Below, one piece after another: positions 24,140 through 36,059 of a stretch of 64,000 bases of DNA. Position numbers and translations under genes: made by a program. Within the stretch, counting starts at the first letter, position 1; each line of letters opens with the position of its first letter. The stretch comes from Plectrocnemia conspersa (taxonomy: Eukaryota; Arthropoda; Insecta; Trichoptera; Polycentropodidae). Below the pieces are notes generated by a model that saw only the letters and a list, made by a program, of their open reading frames with translations, did not search any database and had not been told where the DNA came from. The DNA lies in contig VTFK01000468.1 of NCBI GenBank assembly GCA_009617715.1, positions 124,001 to 188,000 on the forward strand. The letters are read 5' to 3'.

Positions 24140-24930
24140 AAATATTAGTAATATCATTGTAGTGACCACACATACAGATGACCACGTTTGAAAGGATCTT
24201 TGTTTTGATCTTGGTCTTGAAGGAACCAAAATGATAATTTAGCAACAAAACACGACAATAGCGTAAAAGATGGAACACAAAGCCCTCGTTACGACCAGAA
24301 AAATTGCATAAATATTACGAATTTTGCTCTTACAGTAAATATTCTCCGTCATTGAGAGAATTGCAAAACGGTCATAGATATAATAAATCACCGGATCCAC
24401 AAGCTTCCTGTTGCAATGCAATACGACCTTGAACAGTGCTTATCAAGCGAATGTCGCTTTTTAAAAGAGTATACCTATTTCGCCGTTCTAAGAAGCGACT
24501 GCAGCGATTGGCTGGATACTCGCTGCATAATTGTGATTGGTCAGCAAGCTTTGCAGCCTTGGATACTTAAGCCTGGACTCCGATAAAAAAAGGCAGTTAC
24601 TATCATCCATTAGATGACTCAGGCAGACACTCGAAGAGACCAATAGACTGGCAGACACGCCCCCACTGACAAACGCAAAGACCCGAACACGATCATCGCA
24701 GCAAAAGTAACTGCTTCCAGATATTTGCTGCAGACATCTACAAGAACTCTGAGGATCGTCCACTGACATCATCCTTCCGCCAGCTTTTCCACCACCGCTC
24801 GGAGAAAACATCTCGCCATTTATTATCTGTCGCAATATACATATGTAAATATATTATAAAAAAAACTATAACTCACTGGCTACAAAGTCACATCACTAGG
24901 GTTCTCAAACCTTATATCATCAAAAAGCAA
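24140..24930 (-). repeat. R1 dispersed repeat, longest copy, promoter-like
   Basis: Left part (24140-24560) aligns with 49436-49845; right part (24755-24930) aligns with 14215-14410. Read on the minus strand it has a 115-codon open frame (24835-24488) without a known domain, then two CCAAT boxes (24540-24536 and 24511-24507). Next comes a tttaaaaag stretch near 24460, then a frame running from 24421 to 23993 with a single stop near 24240. That frame contains TENIYC and later IFYAIVVF, also present in the 49-kb copy as TENIYC and IFYAIMLF, and ends near a GTAAGT splice-donor-like word at about 24098. It could be an LTR or a duplicated host promoter with first exon. No family recognised. Confidence 0.5.
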
Positions 24931-27635
24931 TATAAGCTATCATAAAATAAAAGAAAATCTATATAACAGACACAATAGACCAAACCTATCAGTCATATAA
25001 AATTATTAAGTGAAATTATTTAAGAACTTACATAAAGTAATAAATGTATATGTATTTATACTGTAAATCTAATATATAGAATGGCTCAAAAATTATTAAT
25101 TTTCGAATATTGATCGTTTATAACGCTATAAGAAATAAAATCACAAAATATTTTGTAAACTTTTCTTGGTGATGATTAGTTAATTTAATGATATATAGTT
25201 AATTTTTTTATATCACGTTTTGGATAAATACAATAAGACAACTACCTTATATCAATATAATTTATATAACTGAATATCGCTAAATAATAATTCGGCAAAT
25301 GTTTATTTTTATGGTTTTTATTAAAATATAAATTAAACGATACCGTCATGCAGTAGTTTTAATTATAATTAACGCCGAACCGAATTCGTAATCATATGGT
25401 GCATCTGAACCGCAAAATAAATTGTGAATGTGAGTTAATTCCGTACTCCACAATGAAAACAACCGGGACTCTAGGCATTATTGAAAATTCATAACAATTT
25501 CCTCGCATTTCAGTTAGCACTAACCGCAAATGAGAGCCGGTTCATTAATTTCAAACGTGATATGCGATTAATACTACTACCGTACTGTACAGATATTAAC
25601 GATCACGCACAGGTAAACATTAACACAAAATGCAAAATAAGCGCAATTTAGAATAATTGTTTATTTAATATATTGGCTTAGTAATACAAATTTTAAAAGA
25701 AAGAATATTAAGATAATACTAATCCTATTTATTTTTGATTTTTCATCGGAAATTTATAAAATGTTTAAATGCAAAAAATTATGAAATGTTTAAATGCAAT
25801 AAAATATCAACTTAAAAAAATATTTTCAAGTTAATATTTTAATACAAAAAATATAATTTTTAAAAATATATTAAGAATAATATAGTGAAAACCTAATATC
25901 GCACTAAAATTCTTTATATTTTGCTAGGACCATCACATGTGCGTTGTCGTAATAGAAGATTATATTTTTCTCTAATTCCGAACTCAATTCTTTAAAGTAG
26001 GTGCTTGATAACGTTAGACTGTATTTTTTATTTGGATTCTAAAAAAAATATTATGCATTACTCTCACTAATTTAAAAGCTAGATAATATTCCACAATATA
26101 TTACACTAACGATTTTTTTTATTGTCATTCACCAATCAATATTTTCGCTTTAAATTTGAAACATAAAATTGATGAAGAATTCCAAGTCAATCACGTCAGA
26201 TAATTGTTAGAATTTATTATTTAATGTGTTATTTGTCTAAAGATTCCTCTGATATTTAATGTGATTTAAAAGTAAAAATTTTATTGCTTTTCCAACCTCT
26301 ATAGACTTTAAGAATAAAAATTATTTTGTCAAACTTTTTCTGCGTTAATTCAGTAGCGATTATAATATATTAAAGGAATAAATAAATTTCTTTAATATTT
26401 ATAAAGATTGCAAAATAAAAACTTCATGGGGAAAAACTATAAAAATAAAATAAAATGTGTACTTTTTATTGAGAGACCTTGTTTATAAATTAATTATATT
26501 TTATAGCGCTTTATAAAACTGTTTAAATTTATAGCGTTTCACCGAATAAGCTTTTACTCAGTGTATGAGAAAACAGACATTAATATGGTACACTACTATG
26601 TTGTACTTGCGAATACGTGGATGAGGTGATTTAATGAGGAAGTGTAGTTAAGCAGGACAGGTAGTGTCGACATACTACAGGGCCATAAGTCGTCGACAAG
26701 TTAATTGAACACTACCACAACATGTCCGTCTTCCATTTATAACATAGTCTATTGTGCATAAATCTTCAGCTCTATAATCTAGGTGTTAAATTGAAAGCGT
26801 CGATATAAAAATGATATGGCTGAACACAGCACGAACATGTGCATATATTATTACTATCGAGTATATATTTCTAATAATTGTGTCATCAAATTATAAATAT
26901 ACTTTTAATTTTAAAATATATGCTTTAATAATTAAATTGAAAAAATTCAACTATTGTATAGATATAATATAATATATAAAAGCAATGTTAAAATAATATA
27001 TAAGTAAACTATATTAAAATTATCTATAAAACAGATTAAACATATATCTAAAGTAAATACAATAAATATCTCTTTTTCGTTTAAAAAAACTATAAAACAG
27101 AAATTAAAAAAATATTCAGCAATAGCTCACAGATCTTATATAACTGCTTTTATGGACCAATTATAAATTTGAATTAAATGTCAGGTTCAATTACTGTAAT
27201 TGCTTTTAAAAGACTTGAATTGAAGTATTTGTCTTTCAGTAAATATTATAAAATAGTGAACACTTCACTTTTTAGATGCAATTTATCTTGTGTTTATTAA
27301 ACTTAGGCATTCATTAAACCAATAATTGATTAATGCTGGATTTTTTTTTTAATTGCACGTTATATAACTTGCAAAACTAAGCAAAATATATGTAATAATT
27401 ATCATAGACTATCACAAAAGCAAAAACACAATTAAAAGACTAATAATATAATTAAACTGCCACTGAAATATATAATGAACAGACAATTACAGATTTGACT
27501 TAGGCAAACTACAGTATAGAAAAGTCTTCAAAATATTAGGATAGTCACAAAACTAACATCATATTTTAAACATTATTTTTTCATAGTAACATAGTAAAAT
27601 ATAATATTATATAGGCACACAATAAATATTCTTCA
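24931..27635. other. AT-rich desert with two small GC-richer patches
   Basis: Patches at 25370-25620 and 26580-26770 stand out by composition only. 'tgtttaaatgcaa' is duplicated near 25761 and 25787. No frame or transposon recognised in 2.7 kb. Confidence 0.35.
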
Positions 27636-28030
27636 ATGGTTCACATATATGCGTATAAGCGTCTCGTTTTGGCTCATTCGAGCGTGGCCGACGTGCACGT
27701 TTTCGTTGATATTTTAAAACGTGCGCATTTTTCAAAGGGCTTTCACAAAATAAAATCCATTAAACGTTTTTTTCACACAAAAGGGGTTTACCGAAAATAT
27801 GTAAGTGTGGTTGGTGTGTATTAGCGAGGAGCGCATTAATTTTCATAATCCGTTCGCGGATAACAGCGAGTTCAGGCGCGTGCTTTATAACCGAAAAAAC
27901 CGCGAGGTTCAGTGTAAATTAACTTTTAGTTGAAAACGGCCGACACAAAGCAAAAGTGGCACAATAAAAAAACGGGGAATTTCAATAGGAATTCATCCCA
28001 CGAGGTCTAACTTTGCACTTCTGATTTAGA
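27636..28030. other. CpG-rich pocket
   Basis: Crossed by a 62-codon plus frame (27636-27824) rich in His/Val/Lys with no recognised motif. The right half (27830-28000) is CpG-rich without a frame. Candidate non-coding element. Confidence 0.3.
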
Positions 28031-28519
28031 TTATTGTAACCGGATATTAAAATTTGTGCAATTGTTACAACTATATGACAGAATGAATGCACTGCAAAAT
28101 AATACTTATAATGCTTACAAATCGATGGACAAACATACAGAAAGTAAACAGCTACGCGCAACTATTATTGCATTAGGATTTAACCATCCTGGAAACATAC
28201 ATGATCCACACAATATATGCTATATAGACAACGCACTATGTAGTTTTATAAAATAAAATAGCAAATTAAATATTTAGTTTAGAGATTAAGCCCCGAGTTA
28301 CCGGAAAGATACAAGTAGCTTATCCATCAAAATGACATATAAATAGTTGATAATTAAGCAATTAATTGGTACAATTAGAAAAAAATAATGATAACTAACT
28401 AATAACACACATTGACCGATTCGACTTTAGAGCAAAAAAAACAATTAGTATATAAACTAGCCAAGACGTTTATTACATTAACTTTAATAGTAAATCATTT
28501 ATTATATACGATAATTGGC
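28031..28519. other. AT-rich spacer
   Basis: A 66-codon plus frame (28056-28256) is unrecognised. Nothing else. Confidence 0.25.
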
Positions 28520-29010
28520 AATAATTATAAAACGTTATATACGCGAGCCTGCACGTGATAAATAGCACTAAGTGCAGTTAGCGAAACCAATAGAAAAAAA
28601 ACTAAACCTCACTGCTAAAGCACTATAACGATAATCGTAAAACGCTTAATCGAATCCATTAATAACGTACGGCTCGATGTGGCAACAACAGGTGAAAAAT
28701 TATCCAAGATCAGGTGTAGTTGTGTGTATGTGTGCACCGTCTAGGACCAGATACGGAGCAATAAAGGTGCCTAGCTGCTCTCGGAGCTTTTGACAGATCA
28801 TGCGATCCTATGTGCCGTGTGATGCTGCGCCGAGAGCAATCTCCGGTTCACACTGCGCTGCCAATAAAATAAATAATGATATCATTCGCTAGTAGCGCAC
28901 AGTGCGAGAAAGATCTTTTACGGTCGTGATGCTGCACTTGAAATAATTACCTCTCTCGAGCACACGAGACGTTGTAGTATCCATGGGAAACGGACACATG
29001 AGCTATAATT
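28520..29010. other. GC-rich pocket
   Basis: Complex sequence with short CpG clusters and no frame above 60 codons. Confidence 0.3.
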
Positions 29011-29526
29011 ATGACCATTATGACTTACCGAGTGAAATTGAAATGAAAAAATAAATAATGAATAATTGTGTGGTGATGATTCAATCTATATGAGATTTGA
29101 AGTAATGGTATGATACGATAATTTGATGAGACCATGGAATACACATAATGGTAATTGTGTGTCATATTTAATACCAGAAAATTTGACGATAGCTTATATC
29201 ATAGTTACACTTAAAATAAAATAAATAATATTTCATAAACGTGTCTGAAATATGCACATGTTACCCTAATAAAAGCAGTAATGGAAATAGAAAAGAAATT
29301 ACCATTTTATATTATATATAGTGATAATAGCAATATTTTAAGGATAGATAATAAAATGATTACCATTAAGGAATACTGTATTATGGTGAAAATGTATACA
29401 CTAGTTTTCTTAGTATTATCTGCAGAATGAGTAAAATAAATTGTGATTTATATTTTATTTTATCTTATTTTATAAATTAATATAATTATATATAAACATT
29501 ATTTTTAAAATAAGGTCTCTTCTTAA
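29011..29526. other. AT-rich spacer
   Basis: No feature recognised. Confidence 0.3.
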
Positions 29527-29626
29527 TAATCCTTAAAATTATTGATTGTATTATAGTTATCTCTAAGATAAACTTAATCCTTAAAATTATTGATTGTATT
29601 ATAGTTATCTCTAAGATAAACTTAAT
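29527..29626. repeat. Perfect 48-bp tandem duplication
   Basis: Two identical 48-bp units (29527-29574 and 29575-29622), plus four further matching bases. Identity over the whole unit in a region where other repeats are decayed suggests a recent event or an assembly artefact. Confidence 0.85.
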
Positions 29627-30129
29627 TTATTTTTATTTAGACAAAATATGTATAGTATTTTATTATTCAACTACTGATTAACTTATAATGTGATCCCATA
29701 AAAAATATGATTAAATCCATAACAATAAAAATCACATTTGGAAACATAGCAAAAAAATAAGATTATGATCTACGTTACTATGACGTTAATATGTCAAAAT
29801 ATCTTCTAAGAATAGTTTTAAATTTAATAAAGTAACCTAATACATTATATTATCAAAAATCTAGATTATTGGCTTGTTTAATTAATTATCTTAAAAGGCG
29901 GATGGAAATTTGATAATTATAGTACATGTTATTAACTAGTAGTATATTTACATTATACTGCCATCATCATAATTTGAAATATATTCCTATCTGCGCGTTA
30001 CATGGCTCCTATCCTTTAATTATGAGCTATTATTATACTGGCGTTTCGATCTACACAAGGTCTGCAAGGTCTTAAAATACGACCCGTTTTTCTAAAATAA
30101 TAAACAATAAAAATTATTAAAAATAATAT
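29627..30129. other. AT-rich spacer
   Basis: No feature recognised. Confidence 0.3.
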
Positions 30130-30215
30130 AATAATCAGTACGATAGACGAGTGGTACAAGTCGCTGATTATTGACCTAAAAGACCTGGGTCCAAAAATTT
30201 CATACTAAAATCGAA
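30130..30215 (+). repeat. tRNA-derived SINE-like head
   Basis: 'gatagacgagtggtacaag' (A-box-like), then 'cgctgattattgacctaaaa' and 'gacctgggtccaaaaa' (B-box-like). This order and spacing are typical of tRNA-derived SINE heads. The B box is degenerate, so it is not an active tRNA gene. Confidence 0.42.
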
Positions 30216-30329
30216 TAAAATAAAAAGCTTTTTTTGCAGTAATTGTCGAAAAATATATAACAAACATAAACAGTGATCATCTGGTGTTAAATTATATTAC
30301 ATATGGCTTTGAGCTGTCTTTAAGAAGTA

Positions 30330-30800
30330 TTTGATGAGGTCGCGCGGCAAATGGGTTATGTTGACCCCTTCGGGCGTATTATTTTCGGCATCAAAGAGCG
30401 CGCTAATAGAAATTTGAGGGATCCCGTGCCAGCGCGGTCAGCACTTTTTAAAAACTGGCGAAGATTTACGATCATACACTTTGATCTTGTTTGTTTTTCT
30501 ATATTTCAAACTTCGGCTTAACTTATCCGCGCGCGCACAGTGTGAAATCTTATGGCGGACAAAAATGGAAAAACACAGCCAGAAGTAATGCGTGATTTAT
30601 GACCGGTCTCGAGATCAGCCGAAGATCTTTCCGCCCTTCCACGAAAACCGCCCCATATCGCGGTCTCACCCCCCGTGCACTATATATTTATATACCGCTG
30701 GGAAGAGAAGTAAAAAAAGCGCTGATCAAGTTTGTTCTTATTTGTAGACGATACATTGTGTTTGCGGTATCGTTTATCATTTATACATGATCCCGGGCAA
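30330..30800. other. GC-rich pocket
   Basis: Several CpG clusters. An open 63-codon plus frame (30599-30790) matches nothing known. Possible regulatory DNA. Confidence 0.3.
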
Positions 30801-31989
30801 CATATTTTTTTCGACCTTCCGCTCTAACGATCTAATGTATATTTCCATAAGGCTTTGTGTAAATACGAGAATTAAATCGTATTATGTTTTCTAATTTCGC
30901 TTTGTAGCTTGTATTTTTACTTCTTTCAAAATGTGTATTTTATGGGAGTGTGTTCTTTACGGAAACGAAATTTGTCTTAAATTTTGCGTTGTCGTACAGT
31001 ACCTATAAGAATAAATATTTATTGAATAAAATTTATATTTTTAGTGTGAAGGTATTTTAATCAAAAAAACATCACATTGTAAGGCAATAACCATACAATG
31101 TGTGTAAAAATATAAATTATAATATAGAAGTCGTTTCAGGGGTCAAGTTCAACTATTAAAGATTAAAGATGACTGCTAGTCTGGACCAGGTTAAACAATC
31201 GACCTGGATTTGTTCACACTGTTTAATTTGATTTCAAACAACTCTCATATATTTTAAGTAAAAGTTTCTAATGTACGTGTATGTGCCAAATAAAAGTTCT
31301 AAGTGCCAGTGAAACTGTGAGGCAGCATTTTGACTTACAATTCCCAGTTTTGTGACCAATTCAAATGATTTGACTCGAAACTTGCATCTCTGTTTTTATT
31401 TTATACTATAGATTGTCTATCTGTATTAAATATGTTATTTGGAATTTTGACAACAATGTCTCGGGAACGATATATTCAGAATATAAACTAACGGTTAAGA
31501 TGCACATTATTTTGTTATTTATCTCAGCACTATAAAATCCGTTAATTTACTAACAAAAGCACTGTCCTTTATTTTCTTATGATCCTTTAAATGTGTCATG
31601 TAAAACTAATTTTATGACAAAGAAGTAGACAGTAGTAATAACTTAAATTTTATTTAAATAGTGGTCAAGACACCAAAACGAGATATAACGATATGTTTTA
31701 GTATCCAAACTATTTAATTACCAATTTGCATTTTTTTATTACTTAGCACACATCTATAACGCTTGCTTACTATTTATAAAACCGCTAAAATTCAAACGAT
31801 AAAATGTTCCTACAATCTCGATTAGCTACTGCCAAATCAAATTAATACCATTAGATACTAAAATATTCGCAAAATAATATTATATATTAAATAATCCCTT
31901 TGCATTTAAAATAATCTAAAAAAACAAAGCATATTGAATTACGGTTTGATTCACAAACTATACAAATAAATATAAAGCAACTGACTGTA
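30801..31989. other. AT-rich desert
   Basis: No gene, repeat or inverted repeat recognised. Confidence 0.35.
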
Positions 31990-32150
31990 TATGCCACGCT
32001 TAATATGCTTATAACTAAAAAGTAGAAGCTATGTTTTTTCACATAAAGAATGAACACTCAATATCGCATAAAATTCCAACTAGAGCTCCTCAGGGAAGTT
32101 TTCTCGGACCATTTCTCTTTATACAGACAATATTTTAAAAAACTATGGAC
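31990..32150 (+). pseudogene. LINE-C copy 2: Jockey-like reverse transcriptase scrap
   Basis: Nucleotide and protein alignment with 56515-56640. 'aaaattcca-ta-gag-tcttca-ggaagttt' is shared, and the plus frame reads KIPTRAPQGSFLGPFLFIQT. This is the RT block P-x-G-V-P-Q-G-S-x-L-G-P-x-L-F just before the YADD box. The frame stops soon after. The following 250 bp, including a 65-codon frame at 32320-32517, may be decayed continuation but cannot be aligned by eye. Confidence 0.6.
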
Positions 32151-32699
32151 TACGCAATTCCATCTTTTAATTAATCACGTTTTAGGTGGACTGTAAAATA
32201 ATAAATTTAAATTTGCTTAAGAAAGTATCTTAAATTTATTGTATTAATATTTTCTGTCTCAAGGTTCAGTTTTATTCTAAATTGTAGATTAAACCATAAA
32301 AGTGATTTAATTAAACATATTGAAAACGTTAATTAACGTTAAAGAAAATAAATGCCAGGTATTACACAAGATGACATATAAATACAAAGCTATCAAATTC
32401 TCATATAATAATATAAGGGAAAAAATTAAAACCCAAAATAATATTTATTATTATATTATACTATGGAAGAAATCATTAAAAAAATATTACCTCACTATTT
32501 TTTTAAATAATCTTTAAAATAATATATTACGATGCTTATGAAAATAATGCAGTTAGCTTATGAAAAAGTAAGTTTTGTATACATTTTATTACTTACAATA
32601 TTATAAAATTAATTCACTCACTCTACCGTTCAGCTCACATTACATCATCAGTCATAAAATTCGCTCTACACCATATATTTGCTCCGATTCGAGCGCTTC
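32151..32699. other. AT-rich spacer, possibly decayed LINE
   Basis: No confident feature. See LINE-C copy 2. Confidence 0.25.
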
Positions 32700-33060
32700 A
32701 AACACGCATTTGGAAGTGAAATGCCAAAACGGACACACATCCACTGTCTGTAGACCGACACACAAGTGCCCTTTGGCCAGTTTGATCGTCCAACTGGCAC
32801 ACCCGCGTGTCAGCCGTTTGATTTCGACTCGTTGGGGAATTCATGCCACGCTGTTTGCGTCCCGTGATTGTTTCGCCCCTCAGGATCAAATGCCGCTCGC
32901 TAATAAAGCGCATTCCGATCAACTTACAAAGGGATGAAATGCTTCATTAATTTCTGCTCATGTCTGTTTATTACATTCGATTGCCGACCGTGTCGACGGA
33001 GCCCTTCAATCGGCGCTGCGCCCCGAATATAGCCTATTCACTGTGACCATCATCAGAGAA
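32700..33060. other. GC-rich pocket
   Basis: Open on both strands (32575-32937 plus, 32698-32922 minus), with Cys/His-containing but unrecognised peptides. Possibly constrained non-coding DNA. Confidence 0.3.
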
Positions 33061-33258
33061 GTATATCGGTAAGAAGACAGATATGTGACGTCCATAATAA
33101 GTTGCCATATTACAAAGAGCAAAATGCATATTTAAAATTGTGCCACACAACAATTAAATCGTTGATTGAAGAAAAGAATAATTTTTCTATTGAGGTACGC
33201 CGGCATATAGTTTATGTGTCGATTGTAAAACTCAAATACACTGACTTACTCTCATATG

Positions 33259-34266
33259 CAGGTGGCCCTCGACTTTCGCACATAATTGGTTCTTGAAAAT
33301 GTGTGCGAATGTTGAACGTACGAAAGTCGAGGGAAGAAAAAAAAATTGAAATTGTGTGTATTTTAAAATATTTATTTATCAAGTAAATATAAGATGTTTA
33401 AGAGGCGTTTAAGAGACACGTTTAAGTAGGGTTTGCGGGTGTTTTCTTTGAAAAGTTATCAAGAGTTAACTGTTTTCCACTATTCTTTTTCTTTTCTTCA
33501 TATAGTATTTTATAACATGCTATGTTTTTATTGATCGCCCCACGCACTTGCGATATGCGTTCTCCATTGGGATCACAATTTTCCATAATATTTAAAAATT
33601 TGTCTAGGTGCGTGAAAGCTTCGTTCATATTTTTCATTGTTAAAGAATTTTCCAAAATAAACCTGTCTCATCTACATTAAATATTTGGCTAGAAGAATAT
33701 TCTACATCTTCAATAATTTTGGGTAATTGGGAAATAAATTCTTTTGCAGTATCTTTATCCGCATCAGATGATTCTCCAGTAAATTTAATATTATGAAAAG
33801 AATACCTCATTTTAAAATTGTAAAACCAACCGTTACTCGCTTGAAAAACCGTGTTAAAATATTTTTTTAATCTATCCTTCCAATCTTTGTGCAAATTAAG
33901 AGCTTTTGCTTGAATAATTGAAATATTCAGAGGGACATCTTTTTGATGTTGGTCATCGATCTACGGTGACAAAGATTTTCATTTAATCCATGTTTTTTTT
34001 TGCTGGTATTTTTTGGAAACATATCATTAAAGATTGTGGAAATATATCTTTACTTTCCACAATTTTGAACGTATTCTTTAATCATATTTTTATTTTGCAA
34101 AATTGAACATATCGTAGACCTGTTTGTATCATACGAACGTCCGATTAAAGCAAAATATTAACCGCTATCAGAATTTTTTTAATAAAAAAATTGTTTTTTT
34201 AAATGTGCGAAATAGCGAATTGTGCGAAAGTCGAAAGTCGAACGTTCGAAAGTCGAGGGCTGCCTG
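33259..34266 (-). mobile_element. pogo/Tigger-type DNA transposon, internally deleted
   Basis: A 1008-bp element with 20-bp terminal inverted repeats. The left end, CAGGTGGCCCTCGACTTTCG (33259-33278), matches the reverse complement of 34247-34266 at 18 of 20 bases. The right end is followed by TA (34267-34268); the left flank is TG, a decayed TA target duplication. The left terminus holds a second inverted copy of its core: CCCTCGACTTTCG (33266-33278) pairs perfectly with 33321-33333. The minus strand encodes a Tigger/jerky transposase lacking most of its catalytic domain. Autonomous Tigger elements are around 2.5 kb, so this copy has lost more than half. Confidence 0.88.
33422..34170 (-). 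pseudogene. Tigger/jerky-like transposase remnant
   Basis: DDE transposase of the pogo/CENP-B group. In minus-strand order: a Psq-type HTH tail (ALIGRSYDTNRSTICSIL) followed by QNKNMIKEYV; a CENP-B-type HTH (DVPLNISIIQAKALNL, then KDWKDRLKKYFNTVFQASNG); and the start of the DDE domain with the first catalytic Asp (QIFNVDETGLFWK). The frame then jumps to the family's C-terminal tail (NSLTMKNMNEAFTHLDKF to QLTLDNFSKK). The segment bearing the second and third catalytic acids is missing. A stop after VQNCGK and at least one frameshift break the N-terminal half. The domain order is unambiguous; the protein cannot be active. Confidence 0.85.
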
Positions 34267-34430
34267 TAGTTGATTCTCCTCTTTGAGTTCTATCTCTTAA
34301 TCTTAAAGCTAAAGTGTTGTAATTGAATTATTGCTTCTATGTTATTATCAAAAATAGCTAATATTTTAGTATTATATGCAAATGTAGCTATAATATTTTT
34401 TTTCATTATCTTGCAGCTCACTGATGTAAA

Positions 34431-34500
34431 CAGGGCCACTGAGAGCTAACCCGGGCCCTGGAAAAACAAAGACTTCGGCCCCATGACAAAAATGGTATTT
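34431..34500 (+). repeat. Possible hAT-type terminus (solo)
   Basis: 'cagggccactgagagctaac' then 'ccgggccctgg' and, 15 bases on, 'cggccccatgac' has the GGGCCC-rich form of some insect hAT ends. I found no matching right end in the window and no target duplication, so this rests on appearance only. Confidence 0.25.
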
Positions 34501-35724
34501 TGTATATTTTTAACATCGTAATACATTTTATTAAATAAATAATAATAGGTACGAGTAAACCCTTTCTATGCTACAAATAAATATAAAAAAATATTCACCG
34601 TTGCGACATATTTTCTAAAATCATATTTGATGCGAAATATTTTAATTAGGTTAAAAAATTAATAAAAATATCTACTCATAATATTTACCTGATAATTAGT
34701 TTTAGGTTAAGATTATTTTTGCATATCATCTTTTATTTGATTTATCTTTGGTTTTTTGCTGCACTTTGAATTTAACTACATTACGTATATTATGCTATTG
34801 CTCGAAAGTAAATACACCGTATGCTTACTTGATGATTATAGAATATAAAAGTATTTTAACGTTTATGTTACAAATATATCATTATATATGCATGCACTTA
34901 AAAAATACGAAAATTCATTCATTTTTTAAGAAATTCCAGAGTGTTGTGTTGTGCAAATTGTAAAAATCTAAGACGTTTGTTTTGTAGTTAAATAGTATTT
35001 TACTTCTTTACGTCGTTGAAAAATTTGGCAGATAATAAATTCCAGTCTGGAGCAAACACAAAACCAAAGTCGTTATAATTGATGTTGCCGAGACATGCAC
35101 GAGCCCATACATATTCATGCTTCGTGCATTTTTAAAAAGCGACTTTACATTTTTAACTATTAGTTTACATTAATCAAGCGTGAAACGTTGATTTTTCACA
35201 AACGAAAAAAAACATAAAAATGTGTATGTGCAATGCGGGTATGAAATAAACATATTTGCACGTGCATGCACATAAATACTTCAGCCTGAAAAATAGTAGA
35301 TTAACGCTTATACACCTATGAATATATTATCTGTGAATGTGTACATATTTAAAAAAACCTTTAATGCCTTCACATATATTTTATTATCAAATAAAAATAA
35401 AACAGGATATTTGAGCATTACCACGGTTTAAAATAATATATATACATACTAATATTATGTCAAAAAAACTAAATAATTCTCTTAGGCAAAGCTATAATTT
35501 AAAATAATTTGTAAGCTTTGTCGTTTCTCCTGTTCATAATAGCAATTATATTGATTTATTGAACCAATAATTTATACATTAAATTGAACCTCACAAATGA
35601 TGTTAATCGACATTTATTCTCACATACAAATATTTTTTTAAATATCTGCAGAGACTTCATACATATCAGCTTAGTTATTCACTTTCGGAAAATTATGTTA
35701 ACAATTAATAAAGAAAGAACCAAC
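34501..35724. other. AT-rich desert
   Basis: The plus frame 34748-34963 is unrecognised. Nothing else seen. Confidence 0.3.
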
Positions 35725-35848
35725 ACACATTAAATTACTACATCTATAATGTTTTATGCAACTCAACTAGGGATTTAAAATTGTTTCGAAAAACCATTGA
35801 AAACAAATTAAATAATGGCAAATTACAACACCTTATAAAAAACTGAAC
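35725..35848 (+). pseudogene. Possible LINE or other C-terminal coding scrap
   Basis: The plus frame reads LNYYIYNVLCNSTRDLKLFR, then KTIENKLNNGKLQHLIKN and a stop. A 'YN-L-...-R-LK-F+K-IK--L' ending resembles the extreme C-terminus of many LINE ORF2 proteins, but nothing upstream supports it. The function is uncertain. Confidence 0.28.
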
Positions 35849-36059
35849 AGGTCTGAAAAATACAATTGTGGTTTTATTTTTTAATTTTTCTTTAATATAT
35901 ACTTTTAAAATTTACTGGTAAAAATGTATGGATCATTCTATCTATAATCAAACGTATGATACAACGTTTTTAAGTGTTTTTATTATGCAAAAATTGTGTG
36001 TTAGTGTTTTGAGTATGCAAAAAAGTCTTGTAAGTTATTATAGTAAATCACAGAGTTTC
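35849..36059. other. AT-rich spacer
   Basis: The plus frame 35928-36170 is open but unrecognised. Confidence 0.25.

Noticed and set aside
32320..32517. 65-codon Lys/Tyr-rich plus frame
   Set aside because: Could be decayed LINE-C continuation, but no conserved RT block is readable, so not called.
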